Assembly: GCA_963210315.1 (NCBI GenBank)
Contig: OY723248.1
Span: 1,194,727 to 1,258,726, forward strand
DNA from: Rhynchopus euleeides
Lineage: Eukaryota; Euglenozoa; Diplonemea; Diplonemida; Diplonemidae
Reading direction: 5' to 3'
Length of the DNA stretch: 64,000 bases
Numbering within the stretch: the first letter of the stretch is position 1; each line of letters opens with the position of its first letter. The notes under the pieces were generated by a model. It was not told the DNA's origin, did no database searches, and saw nothing but the letters and a program-made list of their open reading frames with translations. Shown here one piece after another: positions 21,179 to 32,190 of the stretch. The position numbers were made by a program, and so were the translations under genes.

Positions 21179-22491
21179 CCTAGGGTACCCCGGGAGAATG
21201 TCACCCCCCCCGAGGGCCCAAGCCCGGGGGGGGGTGACATTCTTCCATGGCACACCGTATATAGGGTGTTGTGGGCGACGTGGCGTGGTGTCTGGTGACC
21301 TGTGGTGAGTGTGGCGACATGTGGCGACATGCGGTGACGCCCAAGGTGGCAGCGTGATCAATAGTGCCAGGCTGGCGAGCACTTGGGGCTGGGGGTCGGG
21401 TGATTCTGCTGGCAGAAAGTGCCCAATATGCTCCGGAAACTCAACTCACTCCCAGGTGGTGGTATGCCCCCGACGATGCCGTTTTTAGCGACCAATTTTT
21501 TGGGACAGAACTTGTACCTGAGGCTATTAGTGCGGTCTGCTTACTTCCGCTGTTGCCCTTTGTATCACCCCCAGGGACTGCCAGCGGCGCCGGATGGCCC
21601 TCAGGAGGAGGTCCTCCGTCCGTAGTTCTGGTACAGGAACTGCATCCTGCATAACGCCTTGCTCATCGACGAGAGCAATCAGATCTGGTTTCCTCTTCCT
21701 TTGAGAGACTGGCCCGTATCTCAACTGTAGATTCCGTCGACCCCGTCATTCCAGTCATTTGTGGCTCCCAATCAGCCTCAAATTTGACAATGCAGACATG
21801 CCTGAGCACTTCCCGTTCAACTGACCATTGACATTCAACTGACATTTCCCTACGTGTAACCGCCTCAAAACGGCATGTAACCGCCTAAAAACGCTATGTC
21901 CAGTACAGTCAAAGGGCAAAAACACGAAAAAACGCATTTGGCGAGGGTGCGACAGGGTCTCAGACCCCCCCAGGACCATATGGGACCCATTTTGGGGTCT
22001 AGTGGCCCTTCTGAGGACAATAATTTTTGTTGCATCGACCCCAGCCTGACGGTCCACCCTCTAATGGTGGTGTGTGCGTGTGTTGTGTGCACGTGCGTTT
22101 GTGTGTTCGTGCCGATATGTGACAGCGTGTGTGTGGCGACAAAGCTTCAATGCGGCGCCAGCCCTGCATGGGCCAATCACCCCCGCACATCGTTCAGAGG
22201 ATTCCCCATACGACACGGCACCCCCCTCTTCGGGTTGTGAGGGACACAGGAGGCTCGTTTGCCCAGTAAATGCGGAAAACGCAGGCTTCGCACAGCAACG
22301 TCACCCAGCACCCCCAGTGAAAAAACCCCCTCTTCCCGAAAGGCAAGTACCGTTGGAGAATGTCACCCCCCCATCATATAGGCCTACCCTTGGAGAATGT
22401 CACCCCCCCCCCCCCTGGAGGCTGGGGGGGGGGGGGGGGTGACATTCCCCAGGGTCACCCAGGGGGTGACATTCTCCCGGGGTACCCTAGG
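21179..22491. mobile_element. 1.3-kb TIR element, non-coding
   Basis: CCTAGGGTACCCCGGGAGAA and its inverse form perfect termini of at least 29 bp, with TA on both sides (21177-21178 and 22492-22493). The word GAGAATGTCACCCCC or its inverse recurs about six times near both ends (21190, 21228, 22352, 22390, 22432 and 22462). The interior has no credible gene. Confidence 0.85.
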
Positions 22492-22783
22492 TATTGCTTG
22501 TATTATTGTATTATTGTATTTTCTGTATTATTTGTATTATAAACGGCCAGATTCATAATACTAGCAACCCTACCCCCCCCCCCCCCCCCACCTCTTGCTG
22601 AAGACATCACTGCGGTCACATGGGCTACATAAACCTGACTACAATGATGACACCAGTTACGCACATTTCCATAGATGAGTGCCTTGACGTTTGATCATGA
22701 GAACCAAAGAACGTTTTTGCATACCATCACAGCCTAATTGCCCACACAGTGCAACAACACAACACAGGCTGGAAAAAACACTG

Positions 22784-22860
22784 GATTTCAGACACAACCT
22801 GCATAACGAGTGAAGGGTGATCATTCTTGTGCTCCCTTCAAATTCGATTTCACTACCCCC
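22784..22860. repeat. dispersed repeat B ending in poly-C
   Basis: ACTGGATTTCAGACACAACC .. AAATTCGATTTCACTACCCC. The same 75 bp recur at 27130-27215 right after a MITE, and a part recurs inverted near 60890-60930. It directly precedes the phosphatase gene, so it may lie in its 5' leader. Confidence 0.8.
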
Positions 22861-22961
22861 CACCTCTTGCAGGAGACACATCGTCGAAGCGAGTCTCCAC
22901 AGTTGAGGAACGTGAATGTGTGCGTCTCGAGCTTAGCGCAGCACGGTGTCGCACTACAGCG

Positions 22962-25563
22962 ATGGAAACGCCGATAGAGGCACTGCTGAGGCTGCACGCT
23001 GGGAATGAGGTGCTCCGCAGGCTTGACGAGAAGGGCGCAGCTTGGAAATATGTTATCCAGACGTGCCCCCCTGAGCGGGAAGTGAAGCTGCATGACGAGG
23101 AGTACAATGTCAGGCTCGTCCAAAAGGCACGCACTGCAATCGGAAGCCGCATCCCTGTTGCCACTGTGCCCCACGCCGAGATGGCACCTGACGGAACGTC
23201 AGTGGAGGACTTCATCAACCACCTTGCCTCTGGCGGCTCGCCCTCTCTCGTGGACACCGTGCGCATCCTGAAGGCGGGCATCTTGATGCTGATGCGACAG
23301 CCAACCCTCGGATGCCTGGAGGGGAATGTCATTGTGGTGGGAGACCTGCACGGCCAGCTCGGCGACCTCCTCCACATCCTGCAGACCTACGGCATGCCCT
23401 CTGAGAAGCTGAAGTACTGCTTCAACGGAGACTATGTCGACCGCGGGAACAACGGATGTGAGATTTTCCTCCTCGTCCTCCTCCTGAAGATGTGCTTCCC
23501 TCCGTTTGTCCACATCAACAGAGGCAACCACGAGGATGAGGCTCTCAATCTCGTGTATGGTTTCTACGATGAGTGCACCTCGAAGTATGGCCATTATGTG
23601 TACACTCTCTTCCGTGACGCATTTTCATGGCTGCCGCTGTGCTGCACTATCAACCACCGCGTGTTTGTGGTGCACGGGGGGCTGAGCGGGGTGCGCAACC
23701 TGTCACTGTCAGAGATCAACCTCATCCGCCGCGGCCCGCACCCGAAGCTGTCGAAGCGGCAGATCGATGTGATGACGCACTTCCTGTGGTCGGATCCGAA
23801 CCCAGCAGACCTGGGTGCCCGGCCCTCACCCAGAGGGGAGGGTGTGCTGTTCGGGGAAGACGTCACACAGTCCTTCCTGGCGAAGAACTCTATGTCACTC
23901 GTCGTGCGCAGCCACCAGTATCCTGGGGAGAAAGGGTATCTCGAGCATCACAGAGGAGCAGTGCTGACCGTATTCTCCGCTTCCAACTATACGCTTGCCG
24001 GGTGGAAGATCAGCGCGAAGTCTGCCGTTCTGACAGACGGTGCGGCGACGGAGAAGTGCAACAAGGGGAGTGTAATGCTGTTTGACCCCAACCAGAAGGA
24101 CAAGGAGCGTGTGGTGGAGACCTACGACCCCCCGATGTGGGTTGGGGATGACCCCCGGAACAGCGTCAGAAATCCACACACCAAGCGGCCTTTCCAATAC
24201 TCTGTGCCATATGGGACGCTCTCTGCGCTGTACCGCGGGGGTGTGGATCCTGTGGAGCGCTGCGTCAACCATATCCGCAACTCCTGTGTGCGGCATGGCA
24301 CCCTGCTGACCTTCTTCTGGGAAGCGCATCAGAAGGGCCCTGGGGTCATCACCCGTGAGACCTGGCTTGAGGGTATCGCGTCTGTGACAAATGTCGCGCA
24401 GTGCACCGTCATCGCACCCTCTCTCGAGACAGCGTTGCGGAACAGAGGGTTTGTGAATGCCGATGGCACCGTGCGGTTCAACGCCTTCCTCCAGCAGGCA
24501 TCGTACCTCGTCAACCCACGCCCGCTGCCGGAGTGGCACCGCCAGGTCATGCGGCTCGCCGTGTCGAAGGAGGGGATCCGCCCTGCAGAACCCAAGCCGG
24601 ATGCCAACGAGGATGATGGGACCGGGTGCCCGCAGGGTGTGAACGAAGGCATGATGGCGATGCTGATGGCGAAGCACGTGCCGGAGCTTCCGAAGGCGGT
24701 GCACTCCCTCGTGTCGTCGGGGATCCGCGGGAGCGCTGGGTTCAAGGTGGACGAGGATGACGCGACAGAGTCCGATAGGGTTGTCGTGGAGTGGCGCTTT
24801 GCAGAGGACCCGACAGGCACCCGGCTCCAGGAGGCTGAGCAGCGGTTGCGCTACCTCCTGCGGCTGCTGCACACCGCAGGCACGGGGATTGACTCGGCCC
24901 AGTACCTCCGTGGCTGTAATTACCTGCTTGGCGCTCCCCTCGCCGATGCCCAACTCACCGCACTCGCAACCGATCCTGAACCGGCCCGTCTGTGATCTCG
25001 TTCGGTTTTTTTTGTTTTCAGGGCCCCATTTGATGCCCCATCTGCTGCTGAGGTGGGGTGGGGGAGGGAGGTATCTCGTTTACGCCTTTGCTTTTATGAG
25101 CTGCAACCAGCTGCTCTGGTTTGCGGGGGGGAGGGGTGTATGTGGGGAAGGGGTGCTCGGGACGTTCTGTGTTATTTCAGCTTTGAGCAGGCACGGCAAG
25201 CCGCGCCTTGGAAGGGGTGGGCAGGTAGGTTGGGGTGTGGCTTCGGGAAGAACCTATCTCAGTGGCCGTTCTGCCCGTTCCCGTTTAGTGCCTGTGTCCC
25301 TGAGCAAGAGGGGTTGGAGGCATGATTTTCAATCCCCCCCCCCCCACCCGATCCCCCCCCCCCTCCGGTCTATCTTCAGTGGGAGGGGGAGGGGGTTGTG
25401 GTGTCACAGAGTTGTGTTTTGTGCCCTTTCAGAGTGCCACCCGTTTGTGTGTGCGTGTGGGTGCCATTCATTTCGTCCTTCTGGCGTGCGACCCTTCAAA
25501 CCAGGCAAGCCTGTTTTTCATGGTTCGGACAGTTGGGCATGTCATGTACCTGCCGTTGATTAG
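22962..25563 (+). CDS. PPP-family Ser/Thr protein phosphatase, PP7/PPEF-like
   Basis: Metal-dependent phosphoserine/threonine phosphatase. From ATG 22962 the motifs are GDLHGQ (127-132), GDYVDRG (156-162), RGNHE (187-191), then SDPNP, HGGL and RSHQ, so the catalytic set is complete. The large exon runs to 24987. A 3' region (about 480-600) reads like degenerate EF-hand segments (FFWEAHQKGPGVITRETW, NADGTVRFNAF), as in PPEF/PP7 or other calcium-regulated phosphatases. Without splicing the frame stops at 24995. Good acceptors (TTTTCAG 25021, ATTTCAG 25180, CTTTCAG 25432) with matching donors give small exons 25022-25052, 25181-25224 and 25433-25563 that stay in frame to TAG 25563 (743 aa). This tail is inferred. 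The frame is open upstream to 22827, but ATG 22962 best fits the domain start. Confidence 0.8.
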
Positions 25564-26441
25564 TATCGAGCGATTGTCGTTCTATTTTGTTTTACGAACT
25601 GGCACCATATTGCGTCCCCGATGGTGCATCACGAGGACCGTGCCCGCGAATGCCGGTGATTGTCGAAAAATCACACACGAAAGGAAAATCGAAGGGAAAT
25701 GTTAATCGCAATCGAACATGGCCAGCTGGCCCCTCTGGGGATGGCCTTCCTCATTCACGGCACACCAAACCCTCTGTTCGCGCATCGCATTCGTGGGAGC
25801 AGAAGGCCGCACCGTCGCAACCAACGTGCTCTATACATGAACCCCACTATTCATCAGGTCGAAGGATGTATGCTCATTTCAGTAAGTTTGTCTAGGAGCC
25901 CAGCGCATCAAAAGGAAAACGGGATCTGAAAGTGTTTCCTGCGACTGAACAGTGTTGCAGTGTGCACGAAGGCCGGTATGGCGTGGGAGCCCGCCAAGGG
26001 CTTTCCTTGCCTTCTCAGTGAAGGCATGGTGGAGGATAGTGAGTTGTCAGTGTCTGTGTGGCCCGATCCATTTGGAGTCTCAAAAGGCTATCTGTGCCCC
26101 GCTGGATCGTAACGTGACAGCGAAACATGCCAATACGCTGCTCATGGGGTAGTCAGAACCTGAGTTCCATGCAGTTGGCGTGGAGTTCGTAAGATCACTG
26201 TCTATTTTTTTTGGGTTCTTAGGAGTCAGTAGTGGTGCTGACTACAACTGCTGCAGTGCGCACAGCGTATCTTACGTGCAGTTGGAACCCAGGTTTCTGA
26301 TCATCCCAGACTACTCGCAATTGTTTTGTTGGAACAGAAGGCCACAGCCTTTGTACACCACTCCCGGCCTGATCAAATGATCTGGACGTAGGATCACAAG
26401 ATCCAGCGAATGCACAATACCCCCCCCCCTGCTCTCACACT
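25564..26441. other. no gene seen
   Basis: Mixed-composition DNA after the phosphatase gene with short ORFs only and a C9 run near 26421. No repeat or RNA gene was recognised. Confidence 0.4.
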
Positions 26442-27132
26442 CACGGTGGGATCTTGTAAATTTTACATGTAAAAATACTGATTTTTACATGTATTATACA
26501 TGTATAATACTTGCATGTCAACTATTATACATGTATAATACATGTATATGCCTGAAATATACATGTAAAATACATGTATATCAAGTAAAAATACATGTAT
26601 AATAGTTGCATGTCAACTATTATACATGTATTTTTACTTGATATACATGTATTTTACATGTATATTTCATGCATTTACATGTATTTTACATGTATAATAC
26701 TTGTCATGCAAGTATTATACATGTAAAATACTTGCATGACAAGTAAAATACTTGCATGCAAGTAAAATACATGTATTTTACTTGCATGCAAGTATTTTAC
26801 TTGTCATGCAAGTATTATACATGTATTTTACTTGTCGTGCAAGTATTTTACATGTATAATACTTGCATGACAAGTATTATACATGTAAAATACATGTAAA
26901 TGCATGAAATATACATGTAAAATACATGTATATCAAGTAAAAATACATGTATAATAGTTGACATGCAACTATTATACATGTATTTTTGCTTGATATACAT
27001 GTATTTTACATGTATATTTCAGGCATATACATGTATTATACATGTATAATAGTTGACATGCAAGTATTATACATGTATAATACATGTAAAAATCGGTATT
27101 TTTACATGTAAAATTTACAAGATCCCACCGTG
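26442..27132. mobile_element. 691-bp palindromic MITE, CACGG family
   Basis: The ends CACGGTGGGATCTTGTAAAT and its inverse are perfect, flanked by CT on both sides (26440-26441 and 27133-27134). The right flank, ACTGGATTTCAGAC once the duplication is removed, matches repeat B at 22784, so the insertion split a copy of that repeat. The interior is built almost only from ACATGTA, ACTTGCATG and TATACATGT words arranged as nested palindromes. Confidence 0.9.
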
Positions 27133-27134
27133 CT

Positions 27135-27621
27135 GGATTTCAGACAACAACCTGCATAACGAGTGAAGGGTGATCATTCTTGTGCTCCCTTCAAATTCGA
27201 TTTCACTACCCCCCCCTGCTCTCTGTCCCTTTCTATAGACAGGCGACTCGAGGTCCTGGACCGCTCGAATGTGCAGAACTTAAACCTGCCAACAATCTGT
27301 GCCAGATCCACACAGTTCGACAGTTCGACAGAGCGACACCCCCCCCCCCCCCCTCCACCCCATTCAAAAAATGGAAGCTGGGAGTGCGGGGACAACACTC
27401 TCCCCGTTTCCAGACAATACAATCGAACGCCATTTATTTGAGTGGTTTTGCATGCGGTGCAGACGCAGTGCTATCCATCCAAATTCATTTCTCCGTGTGG
27501 GAGGGGCGGCGAGTGACGCAGGGCAGGGAAGGGGACTATGTGAAGTGTGTGAAGTGTGTAGGAATGCACCGTATCTCACCTTGTTCAGTTTTTTGGTTCG
27601 TTTGCCTCTGCTGTGGGACTA
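27135..27621. repeat. second copy of repeat B followed by unremarkable DNA
   Basis: 27130-27215 repeats 22784-22860. The rest has a C-rich run and no credible gene, despite ORFs of 80-200 aa. Confidence 0.6.
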
Positions 27622-28313
27622 CACGGTGGGATCTTGTAAATTTTACATGTATAACTACAAGTATATACATGTATTATACATGTATAATACTTGCATGTCA
27701 ACTATTATACATGTATAATCCATGTATATGCCTGAAATATACATGTAAAATACATGTATATCAAGTAAAAATACAAGTATAATACTTGCATGTCAACTAT
27801 TATACATGTATTTTTACTTGATATACATGTATTTTACATGTATATTTCAGACATTTACATGTATTTTACATGTATAATACTTGTCATGCAAGTATTATAC
27901 ATGTAAAATACTTGCATGACAAGTAAAATACATGTATAATACTTGCATGGCAAGTAAAATACTTGCATGCAAGTAAAATACATGTATTTTACTTACATGC
28001 AAGTATTTTACTTGTCATGCAAGTATTTTACATGTATAATACTTGCATGACAAGTATTATACATGTAAAATACATGTAAATGCCTGAAATATACATGTAA
28101 AATACATGTATATCAAGTAAAAATACATGTATAATAGTTGACATGCAAGTATTATACATGTATTTTTGCTTGATATACATGTATTTTACATGTATATTTC
28201 AGGCATATACATGTATTATACATGTATAATAGTTGACATGCAAGTATTATACATGTATAATACATGTATTATACTTGTAGTTATACATGTAAAATTTACA
28301 AGATCCCACCGTA
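27622..28313. mobile_element. 692-bp palindromic MITE, CACGG family
   Basis: The same terminal CACGGTGGGATCTTGTAAAT as the neighbour at 26442, with TA on both sides (27620-27621 and 28314-28315). The last base is A instead of G. The two 690-bp copies are similar through most of their length but differ next to the ends (ACTACAAGTATA here). Confidence 0.9.
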
Positions 28314-28846
28314 TATACAAGGGAGGGGAGGGGGGGGGGGGAGATGAGCAGGGTTTGCAGGAACAGAGATCCACCCAACATCAAGCCTTGTTGTTGGGTG
28401 TGGCAGACCAACCCCCCCCCCCTCCTGCCGTGATGTGAGGGGTGGGGAGGGTATACGTTTACCGATATATTTTGTGTGCTCGTTGTTTCAGCGCACTGCC
28501 ACAGCAGTGCGCCACATGCACGGCGCTGAAGTAAATTACATTACAAGTGGTTTTACATGTAAAATTACAAGTGAAAAATGGTTACAAGTGCCACATGTAA
28601 AATTACAAGTGCCACTTGTAACTTTTACAAGTGGTACTTGTAATTTTACATGTAAATGACATGTGCCACTTGTCATCTCCGCGGTTTCCTTCATACTCTA
28701 CACTGTGATGGGGGGTTTTTTTGGCAAGCGGAGTGGCAAGGAGGGGGGAGAAATGACCAGCAAACGGTGGGAGTGCAATGCAACAGCTGTCGAGATCGGA
28801 TCGAGTGGACTGATTGTATTTTGTGCCGACGACGAGTCTCATTTTT

Positions 28847-29431
28847 TCAGACTGCAGGGTGTTCGTCCGACATGTGCATATCCCTCAGTTCTTGTGAAGC
28901 AAACTCCTGCAGACACACAGGGCAGGTCGTGATGTCCAGCTCATCCTGGTGGACGTAGAGGGCGTGTTGGCTAAGTCCACTTCTGAACACCGTTTTCTCA
29001 CACAAGGGGCAAGACACTCGACATTCACACTGCGCCCTCGGCCGGTGCTGTCCGTCGTAGTGGGCGTAGAGCCCGTAAACCCGCGCGAAGCTCTTGTCAG
29101 GGCAAACAACGCAGCTATACTCTTCTGTGGCGGATGTCTCGTCGCCATCATCATCATCATCATCACCAGCCTCGCCGCTATTGCCGTCACTCGCAAGGTT
29201 GCCGCCATCACCAGCCTCCTCCCCGTCGGTGGTTCCTTGTGCAGGGGGCGTCACCTCCGTCACCTCCCAGGGTTCTTCGTCACAGATGCAAACCAGGAAA
29301 ACATCGCCGTTGTTGCCGGGTTCTGCCTGAAATGTTTGTCCGTGACCATCTCTGCGGCGCACATGTGACCCGAGGCCAAGTTTGTCCAAGCGGACCACCA
29401 ATTGACGAGCAGCTAATGATACTTGAGCCAC
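28847..29431 (-). CDS. C2H2 zinc-finger protein or last exon of the transposase
   Basis: The minus-strand frame has three C2H2 fingers near its end: CVVC..H..H, CPLC..H..H (ending YVH) and CPVC..H..H (ending SDEH). They are preceded by an acidic Asp/Glu/Gly stretch (GDDDDDDGDE). The first codon in this frame is GTG (29431), preceded by a stop, so it is not a good independent start. A splice from the transposase frame (donor CAG/GTGTGT near 29462, acceptor CGCCGCAG near 29354) would join it in frame. It likely supplies DNA binding. Confidence 0.6.
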   Translation of the reverse strand: MAQVSLAARQLVVRLDKLGLGSHVRRRDGHGQTFQAEPGNNGDVFLVCICDEEPWEVTEVTPPAQGTTDGEEAGDGGNLASDGNSGEAGDDDDDDGDETSATEEYSCVVCPDKSFARVYGLYAHYDGQHRPRAQCECRVSCPLCEKTVFRSGLSQHALYVHQDELDITTCPVCLQEFASQELRDMHMSDEHPAV

Positions 29432-31480
29432 GTATCATTGTGAGTGATCACACACCTGCACAGGCGCATGGAATCGTAAGATAATATTTGGGGCCGCTCG
29501 CCGATGGTAGGAGTCAGTGGAGGCACTTTGCGCACGGTATTTTCATCCGTCAAGTGTTTCTGTTTCAGTTCATAGATCTGCAGATCACACTCCATCGTCT
29601 GCGGGGATCCCCCACGTGTCCACCTCTTGCGCTCACCGTTGCCCTGTTCGAAGAGCTCGTCGGAGACGGTGACCCTGTGCGCATCCTGCTCATCAAACCA
29701 GTGTTCGAGAGAATGAGCATATGCCGAGCGAGTGATCCCGGGATTTGCCCACTCCAACAAGAAAATCAGCACATGATAGCTGATCACAGCGAATAGAAAC
29801 TCTTTGCGGCAGGAACCTGTTGAGAAGTATCGCACTGGTATGTCTTGGTAGCGGAAGAAGATCAGTGATTGCATTGCGCAGCACAATGTCCGCTGATTCC
29901 CCACGGTGATGGCCTTCAAAGCAGCGAGTATCTCTCTTGCGTGTTTCCCAGTGAACTTTTTGCCCACTTTTCCAAGGATGGTTTCCTCCACCACTTTTGA
30001 TCCCGGCAGCGTACGTAGAATGAGGCGCATGACACCTTTCGTGTCGTGAAGGGGGGGGGCGTCACGGTGTAGACAGGATTCGAGAATTTTGAAGCGATGC
30101 TACAAGTGAATCCTGCGGCATCCATCTCTTGGATATTACAGCGGTGGCAGTCATGCAGGTACTCCAAACGCTCGTCGATTCCTGTAAGGCAGAAGGCAGA
30201 ACGATGCCCTGTCCCACCTACACCTTTGAAGAGTGACCACAACTCTAAGTAGTCACCCCCAAGCCGGAACTGGGTGATGGAAAAGGAGCAAGGCCCCTTC
30301 GTGAAGATCCCCTTCTGAACTGCCACAATCTGCCCCAAGGCATGGAGCATCCACCATTCGTAGAACAGGGGCTTGTGGCGGTCACACACTGTCAGAAAGC
30401 GGGACGCGGTGATCCCGTCCGTCAATGCGATTGCCAGTCGCTGCCTGCTCTTTCCTTGAAGGCTACCGGGTGTGTAGCCATCACCCGTGACCATGACTGT
30501 TGGTGGGGGGCGACCCGAGCGGATGGGGAAAGCCCTCAGCAGAAACTCGAGGCACCCCCGCATGTTCCCTAGCAGAGAGGGCGTCATCAGCCGGAGGGGA
30601 GCTTCATGCTTTACGAGGAGGGGGTATGAAAGCCCCATCGAGATCCCTGTCTCTCTGCGAACGAGTGAGCCCAGCCGTTCACAGTCGCGCAGAGACATGC
30701 CCAACTCTGCCCTGTGTTGTCGAATGATTTCACCGATTTCTGCTTGAATCCACAAAATGCGGAGGCGGCACAACGAGCGAGCCGCTGTATTCACCTGGCT
30801 CACACTGGTCCGAAGGACGGTCCCTGTAGAAGGTGTAGTCGACCTGCACCCCTTCCAGCGTCGCCGTCACCAGCTTGGCGAAGCCATTCTCGACGATGAC
30901 GCTATAGTAGCGCCCGGTCTCCTGGTCGTGCTCGCCCACAACGATGTGCTGCATCGCCCGCCACCGCCGCCACTGCCTTATTCTTCGGACGCGTCTCGGA
31001 TGTGGAGGCTTGTGCCGATGCCTTGTACATCTTGACCATATCCATGCTGTCCAGGTCCTCCACCACCAGCTTGAGGCGCGCGAAACCCTCCGACTTCTTC
31101 TGCGTTGGCGTGGGGAAGGGCTTCAGCGCGATGCCGTGGATGGCCATCTCACGGTTTCCTTCGATCCGAACCGTGTACAGGTCGCCGGAAACATCCTTCA
31201 GCGACTTGTAGGAAGCCAGCGCATCGTATTTGCGTTTCAGCACCGTTGTTATCACTCCACTCTTGGGGGGGATGGTGGTCACCAGCACCTTCTGCAGCAT
31301 CTCCTTCAACACCGTGTGTTTTAACACCTCCCCCGTCTTCCTGGTGGTGTACAGGGCCACAAAGTCCTCCACAAGCTGCTGCAGCTGGCTTTCATGCCGC
31401 TCATCCTCCTTCCCCAGATCTCCGCTCTTCGTCCGCTTGCTGTTGCGCGTCGGTGTTGTGGTTGCCGTTCTCTTGCTCAT
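29413..31480 (-). CDS. DDE-type transposase, spliced, one homopolymer frameshift
   Basis: Minus strand. Exon 1 runs 31480-31029, exon 2 30976-30795 and exon 3 30739-29413. Introns of 52 bp (30977-31028) and 55 bp (30740-30794) have GT..AG ends and keep the frame. In exon 3 the two open frames meet at a run of nine C (plus-strand G 30051-30059); one added C gives ..TVTPPPLHDTKGVMRLIL.. and restores continuity. Candidate catalytic residues are the Asp in VMVTGDGYTPG, the Asp in GGDYLELWSLFKG and the Glu in SDELFEQGNGERK. The N-terminal 150 aa are basic and of unknown fold (KRTATTTPTRNSKRTKSG at the start). I cannot name the superfamily. The 2-bp duplications and CACGG ends may define it. Confidence 0.65.
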
Positions 31481-31606
31481 GTTGGAGGTGCAAAGGTCCT
31501 TTTGTAAGTGAGGGTGTGTGTGTGCAGCAGGGTATGTGCTGGTCTGGGGTCGCGGGGGATAAACAAATGGAACAACACGGCTCGCCAGTGTTAAGGAAAG
31601 CTCGTA

Positions 31607-31764
31607 AATGACAAGTGGCACATGTAATTTTACATGTACCACTTGTAAAATTTACAAGTGGCACATGTAATTTTACAAGTGCCACTTGTAAATTTACATG
31701 TAAAATTTTTTACATGTAAACCACTTGTAAAACCACTTGTAACAGTGGTTACTTCAGCGCCGTG
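31607..31764. repeat. right inverted terminal repeat of the 3.25-kb element
   Basis: Inverse of 28519-28675 with small gaps. It overlaps the promoter side of the minus-strand transposase gene, so the palindromes could also act in its expression. Confidence 0.8.
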
Positions 31765-31982
31765 TGGTAGATGCTCAGCACCTCCCCCCCCCCCCCCTCA
31801 CACGCCTCCTTCTATTTCACTTCCCCACACACGCACACACCTCTGCTTGCCCAGCCTCGACACTTCTGAGGGAGCAAACGACCCTCCACACGCATGTGTC
31901 TGTCGGGCGGTACGCCAACGCCTTTTTTCTCTCCCCATCACCATCTGCTCCCGCAAGCGTTGTGACTGTCCGCCCGCGACCC

Positions 31983-31983
31983 A

Positions 31984-32057
<74 letters not shown>
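31983..32057. repeat. (GT)n microsatellite
   Basis: An uninterrupted run of about 35 TG units. A shorter TG run follows the tRNA gene at 32190-32212. The 31765-31982 stretch holds poly-C and no gene. Confidence 0.95.
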
Positions 32058-32058
<1 letters not shown>

Positions 32059-32107
32059 TGACCACGTTTTGTGTGGGGAGATCCTGCGCGGATCATTGCC
32101 CACCCTT

Positions 32108-32112
32108 AAAAA
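32108..32112 (-). terminator. RNA polymerase III terminator of the tRNA gene
   Basis: Five T on the minus strand, 6 bases after the tRNA 3' end. Confidence 0.7.
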
Positions 32113-32118
32113 GATATG

Positions 32119-32190
32119 TTCCGCTGCGGGGAATTGAACCCCGGTCTGCCGGGTGAGAGCCGGCTGTTCTAACCACTATACTACAGCGGA
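32119..32190 (-). tRNA. trnE: tRNA-Glu (anticodon CTC)
   Basis: Minus strand, 72 nt including discriminator A. The 7-bp acceptor stem is TCCGCTG/CAGCGGA. The anticodon stem GCCGG/CCGGC encloses the loop CTCTCAC, anticodon CTC (positions 34-36). The T stem CGGGG/CCCCG has loop TTCAATT. The D-arm region AGTGGTTAGAAC matches the A box of eukaryotic tRNA-Glu, and GGTTCAATTCC is the B box. No intron and no encoded CCA. It lies between two GT microsatellites, between a transposon and the Vma12-like gene. Confidence 0.95.

Larger units (their letters stand above)
18578..22570. mobile_element. 4.0-kb composite element holding nested insertions
   Basis: The ends GGGTTGCTAGTATTATG and CATAATACTAGCAACCC are perfect inverse copies, flanked by TA at 18576-18577 and 22571-22572. 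Subterminal DNA is ATTATTGTATT-rich on both sides. It contains at least three separate elements (18616-18724, 18898-20832 and 21179-22491), so the original element was probably well under 1 kb. The TA on its left is shared with the element ending at 18575. Confidence 0.75.
28519..31764. mobile_element. 3.25-kb autonomous-looking DNA transposon of the CACGG type
   Basis: The termini CACGGCGCTGAAGTAA and its inverse are flanked by TG (28517-28518 and 31765-31766). Imperfect inverted repeats extend about 155 bp (28519-28675 and 31607-31764) and consist of ACAAGTGG, CACTTGTAA and ACATGTAA words. Both arms end inward with GTGCCACTTGTCAT. The interior carries minus-strand genes for a DDE-type transposase and a C2H2 zinc-finger protein. 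The shared CACGG end, 2-bp duplication and TGTAAATTTTACATGTA-type palindromes link it to the four MITEs. Confidence 0.8.

Noticed and set aside
26442..28313. telomere- or centromere-like AT satellite
   Set aside because: Exact termini and 2-bp duplications show these are discrete MITE insertions, not tandem satellite.
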